Notes: a model not told the origin generated them from the letters alone. DNA of 64,000 nt from Sporosarcina sp. P32b (GCF_002743335.1 NZ_PDZB01000012.1:29149-93148), one strand, 5' to 3'. Counted from the stretch's first letter, positions 1 to 9,529 are shown. Program-made: numbers and translations.

Positions 1-26
1 CTTCATTGGCCGCAAAGAACGTGTAG

Positions 27-76
27 AAAAGGGTTGTCCGATGAGTCAGTTACTGACTTGTCGGACAACCCTTTTT
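27..76. terminator. Bidirectional intrinsic terminator
   Basis: A stem of about 15 bp (27-41 with 61-76) is flanked by A and T runs, and a second small hairpin (AGTCAG/CTGACT) sits in its loop. It ends the leftward transporter gene at 76 and probably a rightward gene whose body lies left of the window. Confidence 0.85.
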
Positions 77-981
77 CAAACTTCACGTTCTTTTATTTGT
101 GGTGGAATGCGTTTTTTCAATAGTTGTGGTCTGACTTCCGACAATAAAATCGCAATAAAGATAATGAGTGCACCCAGGAACATGCGGAACGTCAATATTT
201 CATAGGCAAGGGCTACAGAGAAAATCATGCCCCAAACTGATTCTGTTGATAATATAATGGCTGCTTTCGTCTCCGATAAGTGTTTCTGCCCAACTGTTTG
301 CATCAAGAATGCCAGAGTCGTAGAAAATACAGCTAAGTACAGCACCGAACTTATACCCTGTGGTTCCAAGGAAAATGACATCTCGCCCATTCCGATGACG
401 GTTACGCAACTAATCACGGCGGCGACAACCATTTGCAATAGCGTTAGCAAAATAGCATCTTCCGTGCGGACAAATCGTGCCGTGTAGAAAATATGAAATG
501 CGAACATCACAGCACAACCAAGCGTCAGTAAATCGCCTATGTTAATAGTGGTTGACCACTGCAACGATAAAACCGCCACTCCAATCAGTGCCAATACTGC
601 TCCAAACAATTCAAATGTATCCAGCTTCCGCTTATATAAAATCCACGCGATAAACGGAACTATCACTACATTGACACCGGTTAAAAACGCATTTTTTGAA
701 GGCGTTGTAAACTGTAAGCCTACGGTCTGCAATGCAAATGCCGCATACAGCAAAACGCCAAGCAGTGCGCCTTTCCATAAAATCGACTGATCTATTCGAA
801 GTAGACGTTTATGAAAGACGATACTAAGTAACAGCGCCCCTATTGTAAAACGTACAGCTAAAATTTGATACGGTGTGTAATATTCTAAAGCGAGCGCGCT
901 CATCACAAAGCCGCTCCCCCAGATGATAGCGGTGATCGTCAATCCAATCTCACCTATGTATTTCCTCATGTCCTTCACCAT
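76..981 (-). CDS. EamA/DMT-family transporter
   Basis: Inner-membrane protein of about 300 residues with ten hydrophobic segments arranged as two EamA repeats, the usual length and layout for drug/metabolite transporter family exporters. The N-terminal repeat starts with the typical small-residue-rich helix (IIWGSGFVMSALAL). The start is uncertain: ATG at 981 has little in front of it, while ATG at 969 (MRKYIGE) has a GGTGAAGG stretch just upstream. Either gives a full-length family member. The gene stands alone and ends at the terminator at 27-76. Substrates of this family cannot be predicted; amino acids or metabolites are common. The family call is firm and the function is open. Confidence 0.85.
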   Translation of the reverse strand: MVKDMRKYIGEIGLTITAIIWGSGFVMSALALEYYTPYQILAVRFTIGALLLSIVFHKRLLRIDQSILWKGALLGVLLYAAFALQTVGLQFTTPSKNAFLTGVNVVIVPFIAWILYKRKLDTFELFGAVLALIGVAVLSLQWSTTINIGDLLTLGCAVMFAFHIFYTARFVRTEDAILLTLLQMVVAAVISCVTVIGMGEMSFSLEPQGISSVLYLAVFSTTLAFLMQTVGQKHLSETKAAIILSTESVWGMIFSVALAYEILTFRMFLGALIIFIAILLSEVRPQLLKKRIPPQIKEREV

Positions 982-1157
982 ACTTCCACTAGTCAGTGCT
1001 ATTATTTTAGCATGATTTTCTGTCAGATTATAGCTGAATTCCTACAAACTCCAAATACAATCCTTAATTCAAAGAACATCGATAAATGGTATTCACTCAG
1101 ACTTTAAGGGGCACACGTTCCTTCCAAAGCGCCAATCGCTAACAGTCTTGCTACATC

Positions 1158-1199
1158 AAAAAAGAAGCCATCACTAGAAGTCACAAACATCATGACTTC
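1158..1199 (-). terminator. Terminator of the NMT1-type ABC operon
   Basis: Read on the minus strand, GAAGTCAT pairs with ATGGCTTC (one G-U pair) and is followed directly by six T. A competing inner hairpin (AGAAGTCA/TGACTTCT) uses part of the same sequence. It lies just after the binding-protein stop at 1220. Confidence 0.6.
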
Positions 1200-1219
1200 T
1201 CGGACAGCTCCACCAACTA

Positions 1220-2302
1220 TCAATCTTCGTATAACCCAATCTCTTTAATCGCACGCTCGACAAGTGACGGATCAACAGACTTATCGAAGTCGATTTCACC
1301 ACGTATCGCCCCGTTCGCTTTGTACATCTCATACTGTTTTTTAATATCATCAATAAACATCTTGCCGTTCGGATCGAGTCCCGTCACGAACACTCTTTCC
1401 CATAACTCAGGATCTTTTAGCGCCGTGTGTTTCACCATGATGTCTATAATCTCATCTTTACCTTGATCTTTAAAGAACGCGTCGTTATAGTCACGCACCC
1501 CTTTTAGATAGGCAGCCATAAAGCGTAACGATAATTCTTCATTCGCCATGAATTGCGGTGAAGCCAACACCATAGCGATCTGCGATTCAGGCGCGTAATC
1601 AGTGGCGTCTCCGAAACGTACGTGAAAACCTTTATTGACACCCTGCGCGATAAGCGGTTCAATATTCAACGCAGCATCAATTGTTCCTGAATCAATCGCT
1701 CCAAGCATCGCACCGAAGTCCGCGATATGCACATATTCTACATCCTCTTCCGTCAAGCCTGCATGCTTCAGCATCTCTTCATAGATATACCCATCAATGG
1801 AGTTACGGGACGATACCGCAATTTTCTTTCCTTTAAAGTCGCTGTACTCCTTGATTTCATCAACCATATGATTACCGATAACAAAACTGAAATAGGACTT
1901 GCCGGGCATATTATGGCCTTTATCCGCGATGATTCGTACGTCAATTCCCTGAGCGATCGCGTTAAAGAATGATGCGGTCGAAACGCCACCTGCGATATCT
2001 ACTTCGCCAGCGGCTAGTGCAGGCAACATATCATCGCTGTTTGCAAAGTCCGCAAAATCTACACGTATATTATAGTCATCAAAATAGCCCTTTTCTTTCG
2101 CAATATAGAAACCTGCTCCAGAAGCAGCTCCATCTTCCGCTATGAATACTTTCGCCTGCTTTTCAAGTGGTGCCAAATCACCTGATGCCGGCTTGCCATC
2201 ATTTGTTACGGGTTTCACTACTTCTTTCGGAGAACATGCCCCCATCATCAATACGATCGATAATAGGCTGAACAATCCCGCCTTCTTTATCCACTTCCCC
2301 AC
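1220..2302 (-). CDS. ABC transporter substrate-binding lipoprotein (NMT1/SsuA-like)
   Basis: Solute-binding lipoprotein of the nitrate/sulfonate/thiamine-precursor class (SsuA/TauA/THI5-like). The preferred start is GTG at 2302, because AAGGAGA lies six bases upstream. A longer reading frame to 2365 would overlap the ATPase gene and has no ribosome site. The product (360 residues) opens with a signal peptide ending in the lipobox LMMGAC, followed by the family landmark GFYIAKEKGYFDDYNI and the ligand-site segment around EVDIAGG. It is the third gene of a permease-ATPase-binding protein operon, 20 bp after the ATPase. The substrate is not predictable; a sulfonate or a pyrimidine precursor are the usual choices. 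Confidence 0.85.
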   Translation of the reverse strand: MGKWIKKAGLFSLLSIVLMMGACSPKEVVKPVTNDGKPASGDLAPLEKQAKVFIAEDGAASGAGFYIAKEKGYFDDYNIRVDFADFANSDDMLPALAAGEVDIAGGVSTASFFNAIAQGIDVRIIADKGHNMPGKSYFSFVIGNHMVDEIKEYSDFKGKKIAVSSRNSIDGYIYEEMLKHAGLTEEDVEYVHIADFGAMLGAIDSGTIDAALNIEPLIAQGVNKGFHVRFGDATDYAPESQIAMVLASPQFMANEELSLRFMAAYLKGVRDYNDAFFKDQGKDEIIDIMVKHTALKDPELWERVFVTGLDPNGKMFIDDIKKQYEMYKANGAIRGEIDFDKSVDPSLVERAIKEIGLYED

Positions 2303-2322
2303 ATCATCTCTCCTTTTATCAC

Positions 2323-3102
2323 TTATTCCCTTGATTTTAGTACTTCCTCTTGCAAGTGACGCCATATATCAATGAATTTTGCGGCCATTTCTGGATCTTT
2401 CCGCACATCCTCCATCTTCCTCGGCCTCGGCATATCGATAATGATTTCTTCAATGATCTTCCCGGGTTGGGCTCCCATCAACAGAATCCGATCACTGAGC
2501 AATAATGCTTCATCGATACTATGTGTAATGAACAACACGGTTTTCTTTGTCTCTGCCCAAATACTTAATAACTCTTCCTGTAATATAAAGCGATTTTGTT
2601 CATCGAGTGCACCGAACGGTTCATCCATCAATAAAATCTCAGGATCATTCGCAAAAGCCCTCGCAATACTCACGCGCTGCTTCATTCCGCCAGACAATTC
2701 CTTTGGGTAGAGCGAAGCAAAGCGTTCCAACCCCGTCTTCTTCAAGTAAAAGTCCGTTCGTTCAGTAATGAAGGCTTTTGGTAAGTTTCGCATTTTTAAC
2801 CCAAAGGCTACATTTTCACGTACCGTCAGCCACGGAATAACACCGCGTTCCTGGAATACCATCGATTGCAACGGCCGGTCGTTCGTTTCTGTTGCAATCG
2901 TAAAACTTCCGACACTCGGCTGTTCCAGTCCAGCCAGAATACGTAACAGCGTCGTCTTACCGCATCCACTCGGACCAACGATACAAACGAATTCTCCTTC
3001 ATCTACCGTTAGGGAAATATCTTCAAGCGCGATGACACTGCCCTGTTTCTTATAAAAAGCTTTCATTAACCCATCTACTGTAATCTTTGGCTTCCCCTCC
3101 AT
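2323..3102 (-). CDS. ABC transporter ATP-binding protein (SsuB/TauB-like)
   Basis: Cytoplasmic ATPase of the importer encoded around it. Visible motifs are Walker A (GPSGCGKTT), the signature LSGGMKQR, Walker B (ILLMDEPFG) and the switch histidine (FITHS), in the normal order. The start at 3102 (MEGKPKI) is chosen over ATG 3117 because GGAGGTG sits seven bases upstream of it; that ribosome site overlaps the stop codon of the permease gene, so the two genes are translationally coupled. The 259-residue length is usual for the SsuB/TauB group. The missing ligand assignment is the same as for the binding protein. Confidence 0.88.
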   Translation of the reverse strand: MEGKPKITVDGLMKAFYKKQGSVIALEDISLTVDEGEFVCIVGPSGCGKTTLLRILAGLEQPSVGSFTIATETNDRPLQSMVFQERGVIPWLTVRENVAFGLKMRNLPKAFITERTDFYLKKTGLERFASLYPKELSGGMKQRVSIARAFANDPEILLMDEPFGALDEQNRFILQEELLSIWAETKKTVLFITHSIDEALLLSDRILLMGAQPGKIIEEIIIDMPRPRKMEDVRKDPEMAAKFIDIWRHLQEEVLKSRE

Positions 3103-3107
3103 TTCAT

Positions 3108-3926
3108 TCACCTCCATGGCAATAATTTATTTTGAAGCGCGCGCAGAATAAGCGAGAATAAATAACCGAAAAAGGAGATGAGTATTAATCCCACATACAT
3201 TTCGGGCAATAAGAAAGCTTTATAGGACGTCCATATCAAATAACCAATCCCAGAAGTTGCTCCCATCATTTCTGCTGCCACGATCGTCAATAGCGCAATT
3301 GCCTGCCCCATCTGGATTCCTTCGAGCATGACAGGAAGTGCTCCAGGAAGCGCAATTTTAAAGAAGAAATTCCATTGGCTCGTTTGATAGTTATTGGCAA
3401 CATCCAAATAAATTTTATCAATATTCAATACACCCGCCGCCGTATTAATGACAACTGGGAAAAACACACTCCCGGCAATCGTCACGACCTTTGACAAATC
3501 TCCAATTCCAAATAAAATAATGATGATTGGCAATAATGCCAACGTCGGAATCGGCATAAGAGCCATGACAATCGGTTGAACGAAATGCCGGATTGGAGAA
3601 TATAATCCCATCAATAAACCGACAATGATCCCAGGTATAACGCCTGCCAAAAATCCAATGAAAATCCGATATAATGAGACACCAACATGTTTCGCCATCA
3701 CGCCGCTCACAACCATGTCATAAAAGGTTTGCACAATCGTACTGGGCGGCGGGAAAAAGCGAATATCCAAGATACCCGTTCTCGACATCACTTCCCATAG
3801 CACCAGCAGGAATAACGGTGACACAATCGTCAACAACTGCTTGCCGCGTTCTTTGCGTTGCCGCAACTTCCATTCCCTTTGCTCCACCTCAAATGATTCA
3901 TTGCGAGCCAATTCTTGAGTCTCCAC
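3108..3926 (-). CDS. ABC transporter permease (SsuC/TauC-like)
   Basis: Inner-membrane permease of the binding-protein-dependent type with about six membrane segments and the cytoplasmic EAA loop (GALPVMLEGIQMGQAIALL) that docks to the ATPase. The start is GTG at 3926, preceded by GAGGTGG. The first 30 residues are strongly charged (QREWKLRQRKERGK) before the first helix, a short cytoplasmic tail. It is the first gene of the three-gene importer operon and overlaps the ribosome site of the ATPase. The family is clear and the substrate unknown. Confidence 0.87.
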   Translation of the reverse strand: METQELARNESFEVEQREWKLRQRKERGKQLLTIVSPLFLLVLWEVMSRTGILDIRFFPPPSTIVQTFYDMVVSGVMAKHVGVSLYRIFIGFLAGVIPGIIVGLLMGLYSPIRHFVQPIVMALMPIPTLALLPIIIILFGIGDLSKVVTIAGSVFFPVVINTAAGVLNIDKIYLDVANNYQTSQWNFFFKIALPGALPVMLEGIQMGQAIALLTIVAAEMMGATSGIGYLIWTSYKAFLLPEMYVGLILISFFGYLFSLILRALQNKLLPWR

Positions 3927-3998
3927 TCTTCACCACCTCTTCACTGCCTATTGTATGTAAAGGCCTAGTAAACTGGTTGGGCAGGTATCACGTTCGGG

Positions 3999-4027
3999 TT
4001 GTTTCCACAAAGTAGTTTGATTATACT
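3999..4027 (+). promoter_or_regulatory. Sigma-A promoter abutting the FhuF-like start codon
   Basis: TTGTTT (3999-4004) and TATACT (4022-4027) are separated by 17 bp. The predicted transcript start falls at about 4034, the A of the ATG itself, and no Shine-Dalgarno sequence is visible in front of that ATG. Confidence 0.55.
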
Positions 4028-4033
4028 GAAGCT

Positions 4034-4741
4034 ATGACTACACTTACATCAGACCAAATCAGAGAATTGAATAGTTACAGTGTCTACTTGGAACAGCCAG
4101 CACATCCCGTATTCACGCTAGCGGACGTACTAGATTCCTCAAAAGTACAGAGTATCGTCCAAGTCGCCCAGACCGTCAGCCAAAGTCCGAATGAAGTCGT
4201 CGCTACTTCGTTCTTTGTACGCCGACTCGGTATGTTTTTCGCCATGCAGCTTTATAATTTAGCTGCATACGATGAAATGTGGAACGGATTGGCAGAAAAT
4301 TTACGGTTCGGTGCCCGGGAAGAATTCGGTAATAAGACGATTAGCATTTTTGTCGATAGCGCAGATTGGGAAATAACCGATGACGAAAACCGACAAGCGC
4401 ATATTCGTCGAGTGCTGGATGATGCACATGCAGTGATTACATCATTGCGTAGCGTGGTGCCCATATCTCCACTTACCTTATGGGAGAATATCTTCGGCTT
4501 CTGGCTCTGGCAATATCATGTATTATTGTCTGATCCAGGATCGGAAATGGAAGCAAGAGAAGATTTGGAGACACTAAAAAACGACACCACATGGACGGGT
4601 ATCGCGGATCACTCACGTTTCGCAAGCTATTTAAACGGTGCCGAACCATCCGCCTTATTGAATACGACAGTTCGCAAAACCTGCTGTTTCTCTAAAGATG
4701 TACCCGGGTTGATGCGTTGCGGCTTTTGTCCATTACCGTGA
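4034..4741 (+). CDS. FhuF-like [2Fe-2S] siderophore-iron reductase
   Basis: The 235-residue protein ends with the FhuF iron-sulfur signature: two adjacent cysteines (217-218), ten residues, Cys229, two residues, Cys232. In characterised FhuF proteins this motif binds a [2Fe-2S] cluster that reduces ferric iron in hydroxamate siderophores in the cytoplasm. The remainder resembles the IucA/IucC-type C-terminal region in composition. The gene is transcribed away from the ABC importer operon. The start at 4034 lacks a ribosome site and lies about seven bases after a good -10 box, which suggests a leaderless mRNA. I saw no convincing Fur box here. The FhuF-family call rests mainly on the cysteine motif. 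Confidence 0.75.
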   Translation: MTTLTSDQIRELNSYSVYLEQPAHPVFTLADVLDSSKVQSIVQVAQTVSQSPNEVVATSFFVRRLGMFFAMQLYNLAAYDEMWNGLAENLRFGAREEFGNKTISIFVDSADWEITDDENRQAHIRRVLDDAHAVITSLRSVVPISPLTLWENIFGFWLWQYHVLLSDPGSEMEAREDLETLKNDTTWTGIADHSRFASYLNGAEPSALLNTTVRKTCCFSKDVPGLMRCGFCPLP

Positions 4742-4744
4742 AAA

Positions 4745-4779
4745 AACAGGCTTTCGCTCAATACGCGAAGGCCTGTTTT
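4745..4779 (+). terminator. Terminator after FhuF-like gene
   Basis: A 13-bp stem (AACAGGCTTTCGC with GCGAAGGCCTGTT, one G-U pair) is followed by TTTT. It also borders the convergent membrane-protein gene. Confidence 0.85.
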
Positions 4780-5057
4780 CAACGTTTTCGGTAAGCATGA
4801 TAGGATTGTTTCGTCGAATAGATAATGCCCATTGCCGCACCACTATAAAAAAAACCCATGAATATTCCTGCAGACAAATTCTTTGGATGACTGATGAATA
4901 TAGATATAGCGAGCGCAACTACCGTGGCTACTGTAGAAAGCCAACTTAGCGGCACTTTAAAAAACCACTTGGCCATCAGTACCACAACCAAAACAACTGG
5001 AACACCCCACATCGCATCCCACACATTGGTATGAATAACTGGAAATTCCGTCAGCAT
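4779..5057 (-). CDS. Small membrane protein of unknown function
   Basis: A 92-residue protein with three or four hydrophobic stretches (around residues 18-32, 38-56 and 64-80) and a basic tail ending YRKR. AAGGGTG lies seven bases before the ATG, so it is probably expressed. I do not recognise the family. It is convergent with the FhuF-like gene and sits downstream of the AI-2E-type gene, from which a terminator separates it. Confidence 0.6.
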   Translation of the reverse strand: MLTEFPVIHTNVWDAMWGVPVVLVVVLMAKWFFKVPLSWLSTVATVVALAISIFISHPKNLSAGIFMGFFYSGAAMGIIYSTKQSYHAYRKR

Positions 5058-5112
5058 CCGCTAACACCCTTTCGTTTTTGTTAGGATGTGCAGTTTTGCT
5101 TTATTTATCCAC

Positions 5113-5150
5113 AAAAAACCTCCTAGACAAAAGACTAGGAGGTTATTTTT
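5113..5150 (-). terminator. Terminator of the AI-2E family gene
   Basis: A perfect 10-bp stem (AACCTCCTAG/CTAGGAGGTT, 5117-5126 with 5135-5144) runs into a T tract on the minus strand. Confidence 0.85.
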
Positions 5151-5154
5151 ATCG

Positions 5155-6234
5155 CTACACATTCTTCGTGGCGGCTTCACTAATTTCTTTTCGCATTTCA
5201 TAAATATTTTGCACAATCACTTTACCGACTGCATAGGCAGGCACAGCTACTAAAATCCCTAGGAATCCTGCAAGACTTCCCGCCACTAATAATACCGTAA
5301 TAATCGTTAGTGGATGAATATCGAGTGATTTCCCCATAACGTTCGGCGTAATTAGATTACTGTCGATTTGCTGCGCGACTAGCGTAACGACTCCGACCCA
5401 AATAACTAATTTAGGTTCCTGTAAATACGCAATAACTAAAGCAGGAGCGACCGCAATCCATGGCCCGATAAACGGAATGATATTCATGAACAAAGCAAGA
5501 ATTGCCAGTAGCAACGCGTACTCAAGTCCTATGATGGAGTAACCAATCAATATAATCACTGCCAAAATAGCACTGATGAGTAATTGTCCTTGAATATAAG
5601 AACGTAAAACTTGATCAATATCTTCCAACGTCTTCTTTACCCATATACGTCGCTTACCGGAGAATACATTGTAAATTCTCGGAGCAAGTTTTTCATGATC
5701 CTTCAACATAAATAGGAAGAAGAATGGTACAAGTAACAATAACGCTACGGCTTGTACGAATGACTGCACAAATTGTACGAACCATTTGCCAAATGTTACT
5801 GCGAACGTTTGAATGGATTCGACTGCTGAATTCAAGGATTCCTGCAATCCTTCCGGTAAATTATCTTTTTGATTAATCGCTTTATCTTTTAGCTGCTCTA
5901 GCTGATGGGTGAGAGCTGGCCCATTATCTACCAAATTATTCACTTGTTTTGTCACCATCGGTCCAATGATTGCGACTAAAATCCAAATAACAGCTACGAG
6001 TATGAGCATAATCGTTATAATACTTCCCCATCTTGGCATCTTTTTCTTTTCCAAGTATTGCTGGATCGGTACTGTTATGTAATAAAGCAGTCCACCGAAG
6101 ATTAATGGCATGATTATCGTTTGTAAAATGACACCAACTGGTCTGAAGATATAATTTACTTCTAAAAAGAATTTCGTGATTAACAATGCCAGCAATATAC
6201 CGACACCTACCTGAAACCACACCTTTTTCGTCAA
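5155..6234 (-). CDS. AI-2E family transporter (PerM/YdbI-like)
   Basis: Inner-membrane protein of 359 residues with the AI-2E exporter layout: two N-terminal helices, a long soluble insertion (about residues 75-150) and a block of five or six C-terminal helices. The family label comes from the E. coli AI-2 exporter TqsA, but Bacillus members such as YdbI and YtvI have other or unknown roles, and a Na+/H+ antiport role is reported for some. The start codon is TTG at 6234, with GGGAAG upstream. It is a single-gene unit with its own terminator. Confidence 0.8.
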   Translation of the reverse strand: MTKKVWFQVGVGILLALLITKFFLEVNYIFRPVGVILQTIIMPLIFGGLLYYITVPIQQYLEKKKMPRWGSIITIMLILVAVIWILVAIIGPMVTKQVNNLVDNGPALTHQLEQLKDKAINQKDNLPEGLQESLNSAVESIQTFAVTFGKWFVQFVQSFVQAVALLLLVPFFFLFMLKDHEKLAPRIYNVFSGKRRIWVKKTLEDIDQVLRSYIQGQLLISAILAVIILIGYSIIGLEYALLLAILALFMNIIPFIGPWIAVAPALVIAYLQEPKLVIWVGVVTLVAQQIDSNLITPNVMGKSLDIHPLTIITVLLVAGSLAGFLGILVAVPAYAVGKVIVQNIYEMRKEISEAATKNV

Positions 6235-6489
6235 ATGCTCACTTCCCTTCTATTTTAATTTATATAGTTAGCTTTATTATACTAGGTTGGATCACTTGTG
6301 TCGAAAATTCTTTCGGTCTTTTGCTATACAATACCTCTTTATTTTCACACTGTATTGCAACAATAATTGTCTAACTATGCGAAAAAGTCTTAATTCCCCT
6401 TGTCCTAGCCGAAATTACTCGGTAAAATGGTTCTGTCTTGATATATTACAATTCTTCAAGAAATAAAACGTAGAAAGGAAGGGATCTTA

Positions 6490-8139
6490 ATGTTACAACA
6501 GACTTGGAATCGTCTTTGGTCGTTACATGATCAAGTTAAAGATGTCTTCCGCTTTTTCACTGCACCCGACTCTTCCGAAATGGTAAAAGGTGGACAAGGT
6601 GGAAAAAAGATCGGCGTGAATCACGAAGGTGGAGGCAGAGACTTTCGCAGTTATTCAGCTACACAGCTCATTGGACTAGTACTTGGTCCTTTACTCTTTT
6701 CCCTTATTTTACTGTTCTTCAAACCTGCTGATTTATCTGCAGCCGGTATCGCTATTTTAGCTAGTACCGTATGGATTGCGGTTTGGTGGATTACGGAAGC
6801 TATACCAATTCCAGTTGCTTCCTTACTACCACTCGTTCTGTTCCCTATGACAGGCGGCCTAGAAATGAAAGACACGGCATCTTCTTATGGAGATGAAACG
6901 ATTTTCTTATTTATGGGTGGATTTATGATCGCACTCGCACTCGAAAAATGGAATTTACATCGACGAATTGCACTAACAATTATTTCTGCCATCGGTACAA
7001 ATATGGACAAAATTGTTCTTGGATTTATGGTAGCTACCGGATTTCTGTCTATGTGGATTTCTAATACCGCAACCGCGATGATGATGGTACCGATCGGTCT
7101 GGCGATCATTACACAAGTATCGGTTGCCTTGAAAGACGATACTTCTATCGATACGTCTAAAGAAAACTTTGGTTTCGGCAAAGCGTTGATGCTCGGTATT
7201 GCCTACTCCGCTTCATTAGGCGGGGTTGCAACATTGATTGGTACTCCTCCGAATACACTGCTTGCAGGAGCTGTCAATAAAATCTATGGCATCGAGTTGT
7301 CATTTGGCAAATGGATGTTATTCGGTGTACCTTTCGCGTGGGTATTCATCTTACTAACTTGGTGGTATTTAGTGAAAATTATCTATAAATCCCCAGTCAA
7401 AACATTACCCGGTGGACGTGAAGTCATCGATAACGAAAAGAAACTGCTTGGACGTCCTTCTATTGAAGAGATTATGGTCTTCATCATCTTTGCATTAGCT
7501 GCTTTCTCATGGATTACGCGCTCGTTCTTCCTATCGAAATTTATTGACGGCTTAAGTGACGGTGTCATTGCGATTGTGTTTGCGATGATTTTGTTCATCA
7601 TTCCGTCTGTCAATAAAAAAGGTGATCACTTGCTAGATTGGAATACGGCAGTTAAATTACCTTGGGGTATCTTACTTCTATTTGGTGGTGGACTGGCCAT
7701 CGCAGCTGGCTTTGTCAGCAGCGGTCTGTCTGAATGGATCGGAGCTCAGCTAATTGGATTGAAAGGTGTGCCGCTCATTGTCATTATTTTAATCGTGGCA
7801 ACACTGGTCATCTTCTTAACGGAAATCACATCGAATACCGCAACAGCTTCCATGATGTATCCAATCATGGCTTCATTGGCACTTGCACTCGGTTTCCATC
7901 CATACGCATTGATGATTGCAGCAGGTGTAGCAGCATCTTGTGCGTTCATGCTACCCGTTGCCACCCCGCCGAATGCGGTCGTTTTCGGATCAGGTTATCT
8001 GCGGATTCCTGATATGGCAAAAGCCGGCTTCGCACTGAATATAGTCGGAGTCGTGCTAGTAACACTTTGTATTTACTTCTTGCTTCCATTACTATGGGGC
8101 ATCGATTTACAAACCATTCCAGAAGTATTTAAAGACTAA
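6490..8139 (+). CDS. DASS-family sodium/anion symporter (SLC13-like)
   Basis: A 549-residue inner-membrane carrier of the divalent anion:sodium symporter family, importing dicarboxylates, citrate or sulfate with Na+. The two hallmark Ser-Asn-Thr motifs that build the substrate and sodium sites in VcINDY-type proteins are visible as SNTATAMM (first half) and TSNTATASMM (second half), each followed by a Pro-Pro loop (TPPNTLL, TPPNAVV). About 60 N-terminal residues before the first helix are hydrophilic and glycine-rich, longer than in many homologues. The ribosome site AAAGGAAGGGA precedes ATG 6490. A single gene with a strong terminator. Succinate or malate are likely substrates, by family only. 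Confidence 0.88.
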   Translation: MLQQTWNRLWSLHDQVKDVFRFFTAPDSSEMVKGGQGGKKIGVNHEGGGRDFRSYSATQLIGLVLGPLLFSLILLFFKPADLSAAGIAILASTVWIAVWWITEAIPIPVASLLPLVLFPMTGGLEMKDTASSYGDETIFLFMGGFMIALALEKWNLHRRIALTIISAIGTNMDKIVLGFMVATGFLSMWISNTATAMMMVPIGLAIITQVSVALKDDTSIDTSKENFGFGKALMLGIAYSASLGGVATLIGTPPNTLLAGAVNKIYGIELSFGKWMLFGVPFAWVFILLTWWYLVKIIYKSPVKTLPGGREVIDNEKKLLGRPSIEEIMVFIIFALAAFSWITRSFFLSKFIDGLSDGVIAIVFAMILFIIPSVNKKGDHLLDWNTAVKLPWGILLLFGGGLAIAAGFVSSGLSEWIGAQLIGLKGVPLIVIILIVATLVIFLTEITSNTATASMMYPIMASLALALGFHPYALMIAAGVAASCAFMLPVATPPNAVVFGSGYLRIPDMAKAGFALNIVGVVLVTLCIYFLLPLLWGIDLQTIPEVFKD

Positions 8140-8143
8140 AACA

Positions 8144-8182
8144 AACCAGATGCCAGGATTTATTCCGAGCATCTGGTTTTTC
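8144..8182 (+). terminator. Terminator after the DASS gene
   Basis: AACCAGATGC (8144-8153) pairs perfectly with GCATCTGGTT (8169-8178), followed by a T run. The convergent MFS gene ends six bases further on. Confidence 0.87.
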
Positions 8183-8187
8183 ATTTA

Positions 8188-9384
8188 CTATGCTTTACTC
8201 AACACTCTGCGTCGTAATCGGATTAGCAGTACGTAGACTACGGGCACCACCGCTGAAAAAATAGCGAGACCTGTCCAACCAGAATACTGCCAAATGGGTG
8301 TTACAAGGGTACTTCCTGCCGCCATCCCAATATAATAAGAAACGAGGTACAAGCTGGATGCACTTCCTTTATGATGCGTTGCTTCTTTACTTACAGAAGC
8401 CGCAGTTAAAGAATGGGCAGAGAAAAAGCCGAGACAGATCACACAATAACCGATAATAATTAGTGGTAATGTAGTTGGAATAGTTAGAAGGCAACCGATT
8501 GCCAGTAGAATAACACCAACAAAACGGACAGGATTCATACCTACTTTACTGGCAATGGAGCCAGCCAGCGGTGCTCCAATAATGCCAAATGCATAAGCGA
8601 AGTAGATGTAAGATACCTCATCAAGCGTCATCGAAAATGGTGAAGCCGTCAAATGGAAAGGCAGAAACGTCCACATACCGGTAAAGCTCAGTTGCAGTAC
8701 AATACCAAGTCCAAAGACAATTAGCAAAGCTGGATTCTTTAAATGAATACCGAAACCTTCCATGTCTTTCTTCATTGACTCTACACTCGGCACGAAGTGA
8801 ATGGATTTCGGCAAAAAGAAGAGTAAGAAAATGAATACCGCCACGCCTATGATCGTTAGGAGTTGAAGTGACAGTTCCCATGACCAGCGTTCTGCCAAAT
8901 AACCTGTTACAAAACGACCAAGCATTCCACCTGTGCCATTGAATGAAATATACAGAGCAGTTGCCACGCTCACTACCCGCTCATTGATTTCTTCATTAAT
9001 ATAAGCGAGTGCGGCAGCCAATACACCGGCCATCGCAAAACCCTGTATAAAACGGAGTACAAGGATAATAGTAAAAGAACTCGTCAAAAACATAGGAATA
9101 AATAATAATGCCGTGACTAATACAGAGATTTTCACAAAAACGGATCTGCCCAGTCGGTCAGAGTAAAACCCGAGAATCACCAATCCGAAAATCAGACCTA
9201 TTGTATTGACGGACATAGCTAAACTGGCAGTGGATACTGAGACATTAAATTGCTTTGTTAAAATAGGTAGCAAAGGCTGTATAGCATACATTGCGGCAAA
9301 GATTAGCACTGATGCAATGCCTAGCCCAATGACAATGCGCCAGAATCGAAGCTCGCGAATTGTTGATTTTGCTTGTAACTTCAT
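8188..9384 (-). CDS. MFS transporter (YnfM-like)
   Basis: A 398-residue major facilitator with twelve hydrophobic segments. The motif A loop between helices 2 and 3 reads LGFYSDRLGR, the family signature. The C-terminal half contains the charged cytoplasmic loop around SVESMKKDMEGFG. It resembles the YnfM/arabinose-efflux branch of drug and metabolite exporters. GGAAGTG precedes the ATG at 9384. A single gene, convergent with the DASS symporter. The exported compound cannot be inferred. Confidence 0.85.
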   Translation of the reverse strand: MKLQAKSTIRELRFWRIVIGLGIASVLIFAAMYAIQPLLPILTKQFNVSVSTASLAMSVNTIGLIFGLVILGFYSDRLGRSVFVKISVLVTALLFIPMFLTSSFTIILVLRFIQGFAMAGVLAAALAYINEEINERVVSVATALYISFNGTGGMLGRFVTGYLAERWSWELSLQLLTIIGVAVFIFLLFFLPKSIHFVPSVESMKKDMEGFGIHLKNPALLIVFGLGIVLQLSFTGMWTFLPFHLTASPFSMTLDEVSYIYFAYAFGIIGAPLAGSIASKVGMNPVRFVGVILLAIGCLLTIPTTLPLIIIGYCVICLGFFSAHSLTAASVSKEATHHKGSASSLYLVSYYIGMAAGSTLVTPIWQYSGWTGLAIFSAVVPVVYVLLIRLRRRVLSKA

Positions 9385-9529
9385 GATGACACTTCCAGTC
9401 CCTAAAATGTGAATAATGAAATTATATCACTACACTAAAAGTTTAACAGGAAATAGTAAAGTACTTATTAAAATTCTCTGTATATTATTTGTTTGAAAAG
9501 CCATCCTACCATTTGGAGGTGTTAGACAA

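Noticed and set aside
1..26. Possible 3' end of a rightward gene (SLAAKNV followed by stop)
   Set aside because: Only seven codons are visible, and any of several frames could be chosen. The following terminator makes an upstream gene likely, but its frame cannot be set.
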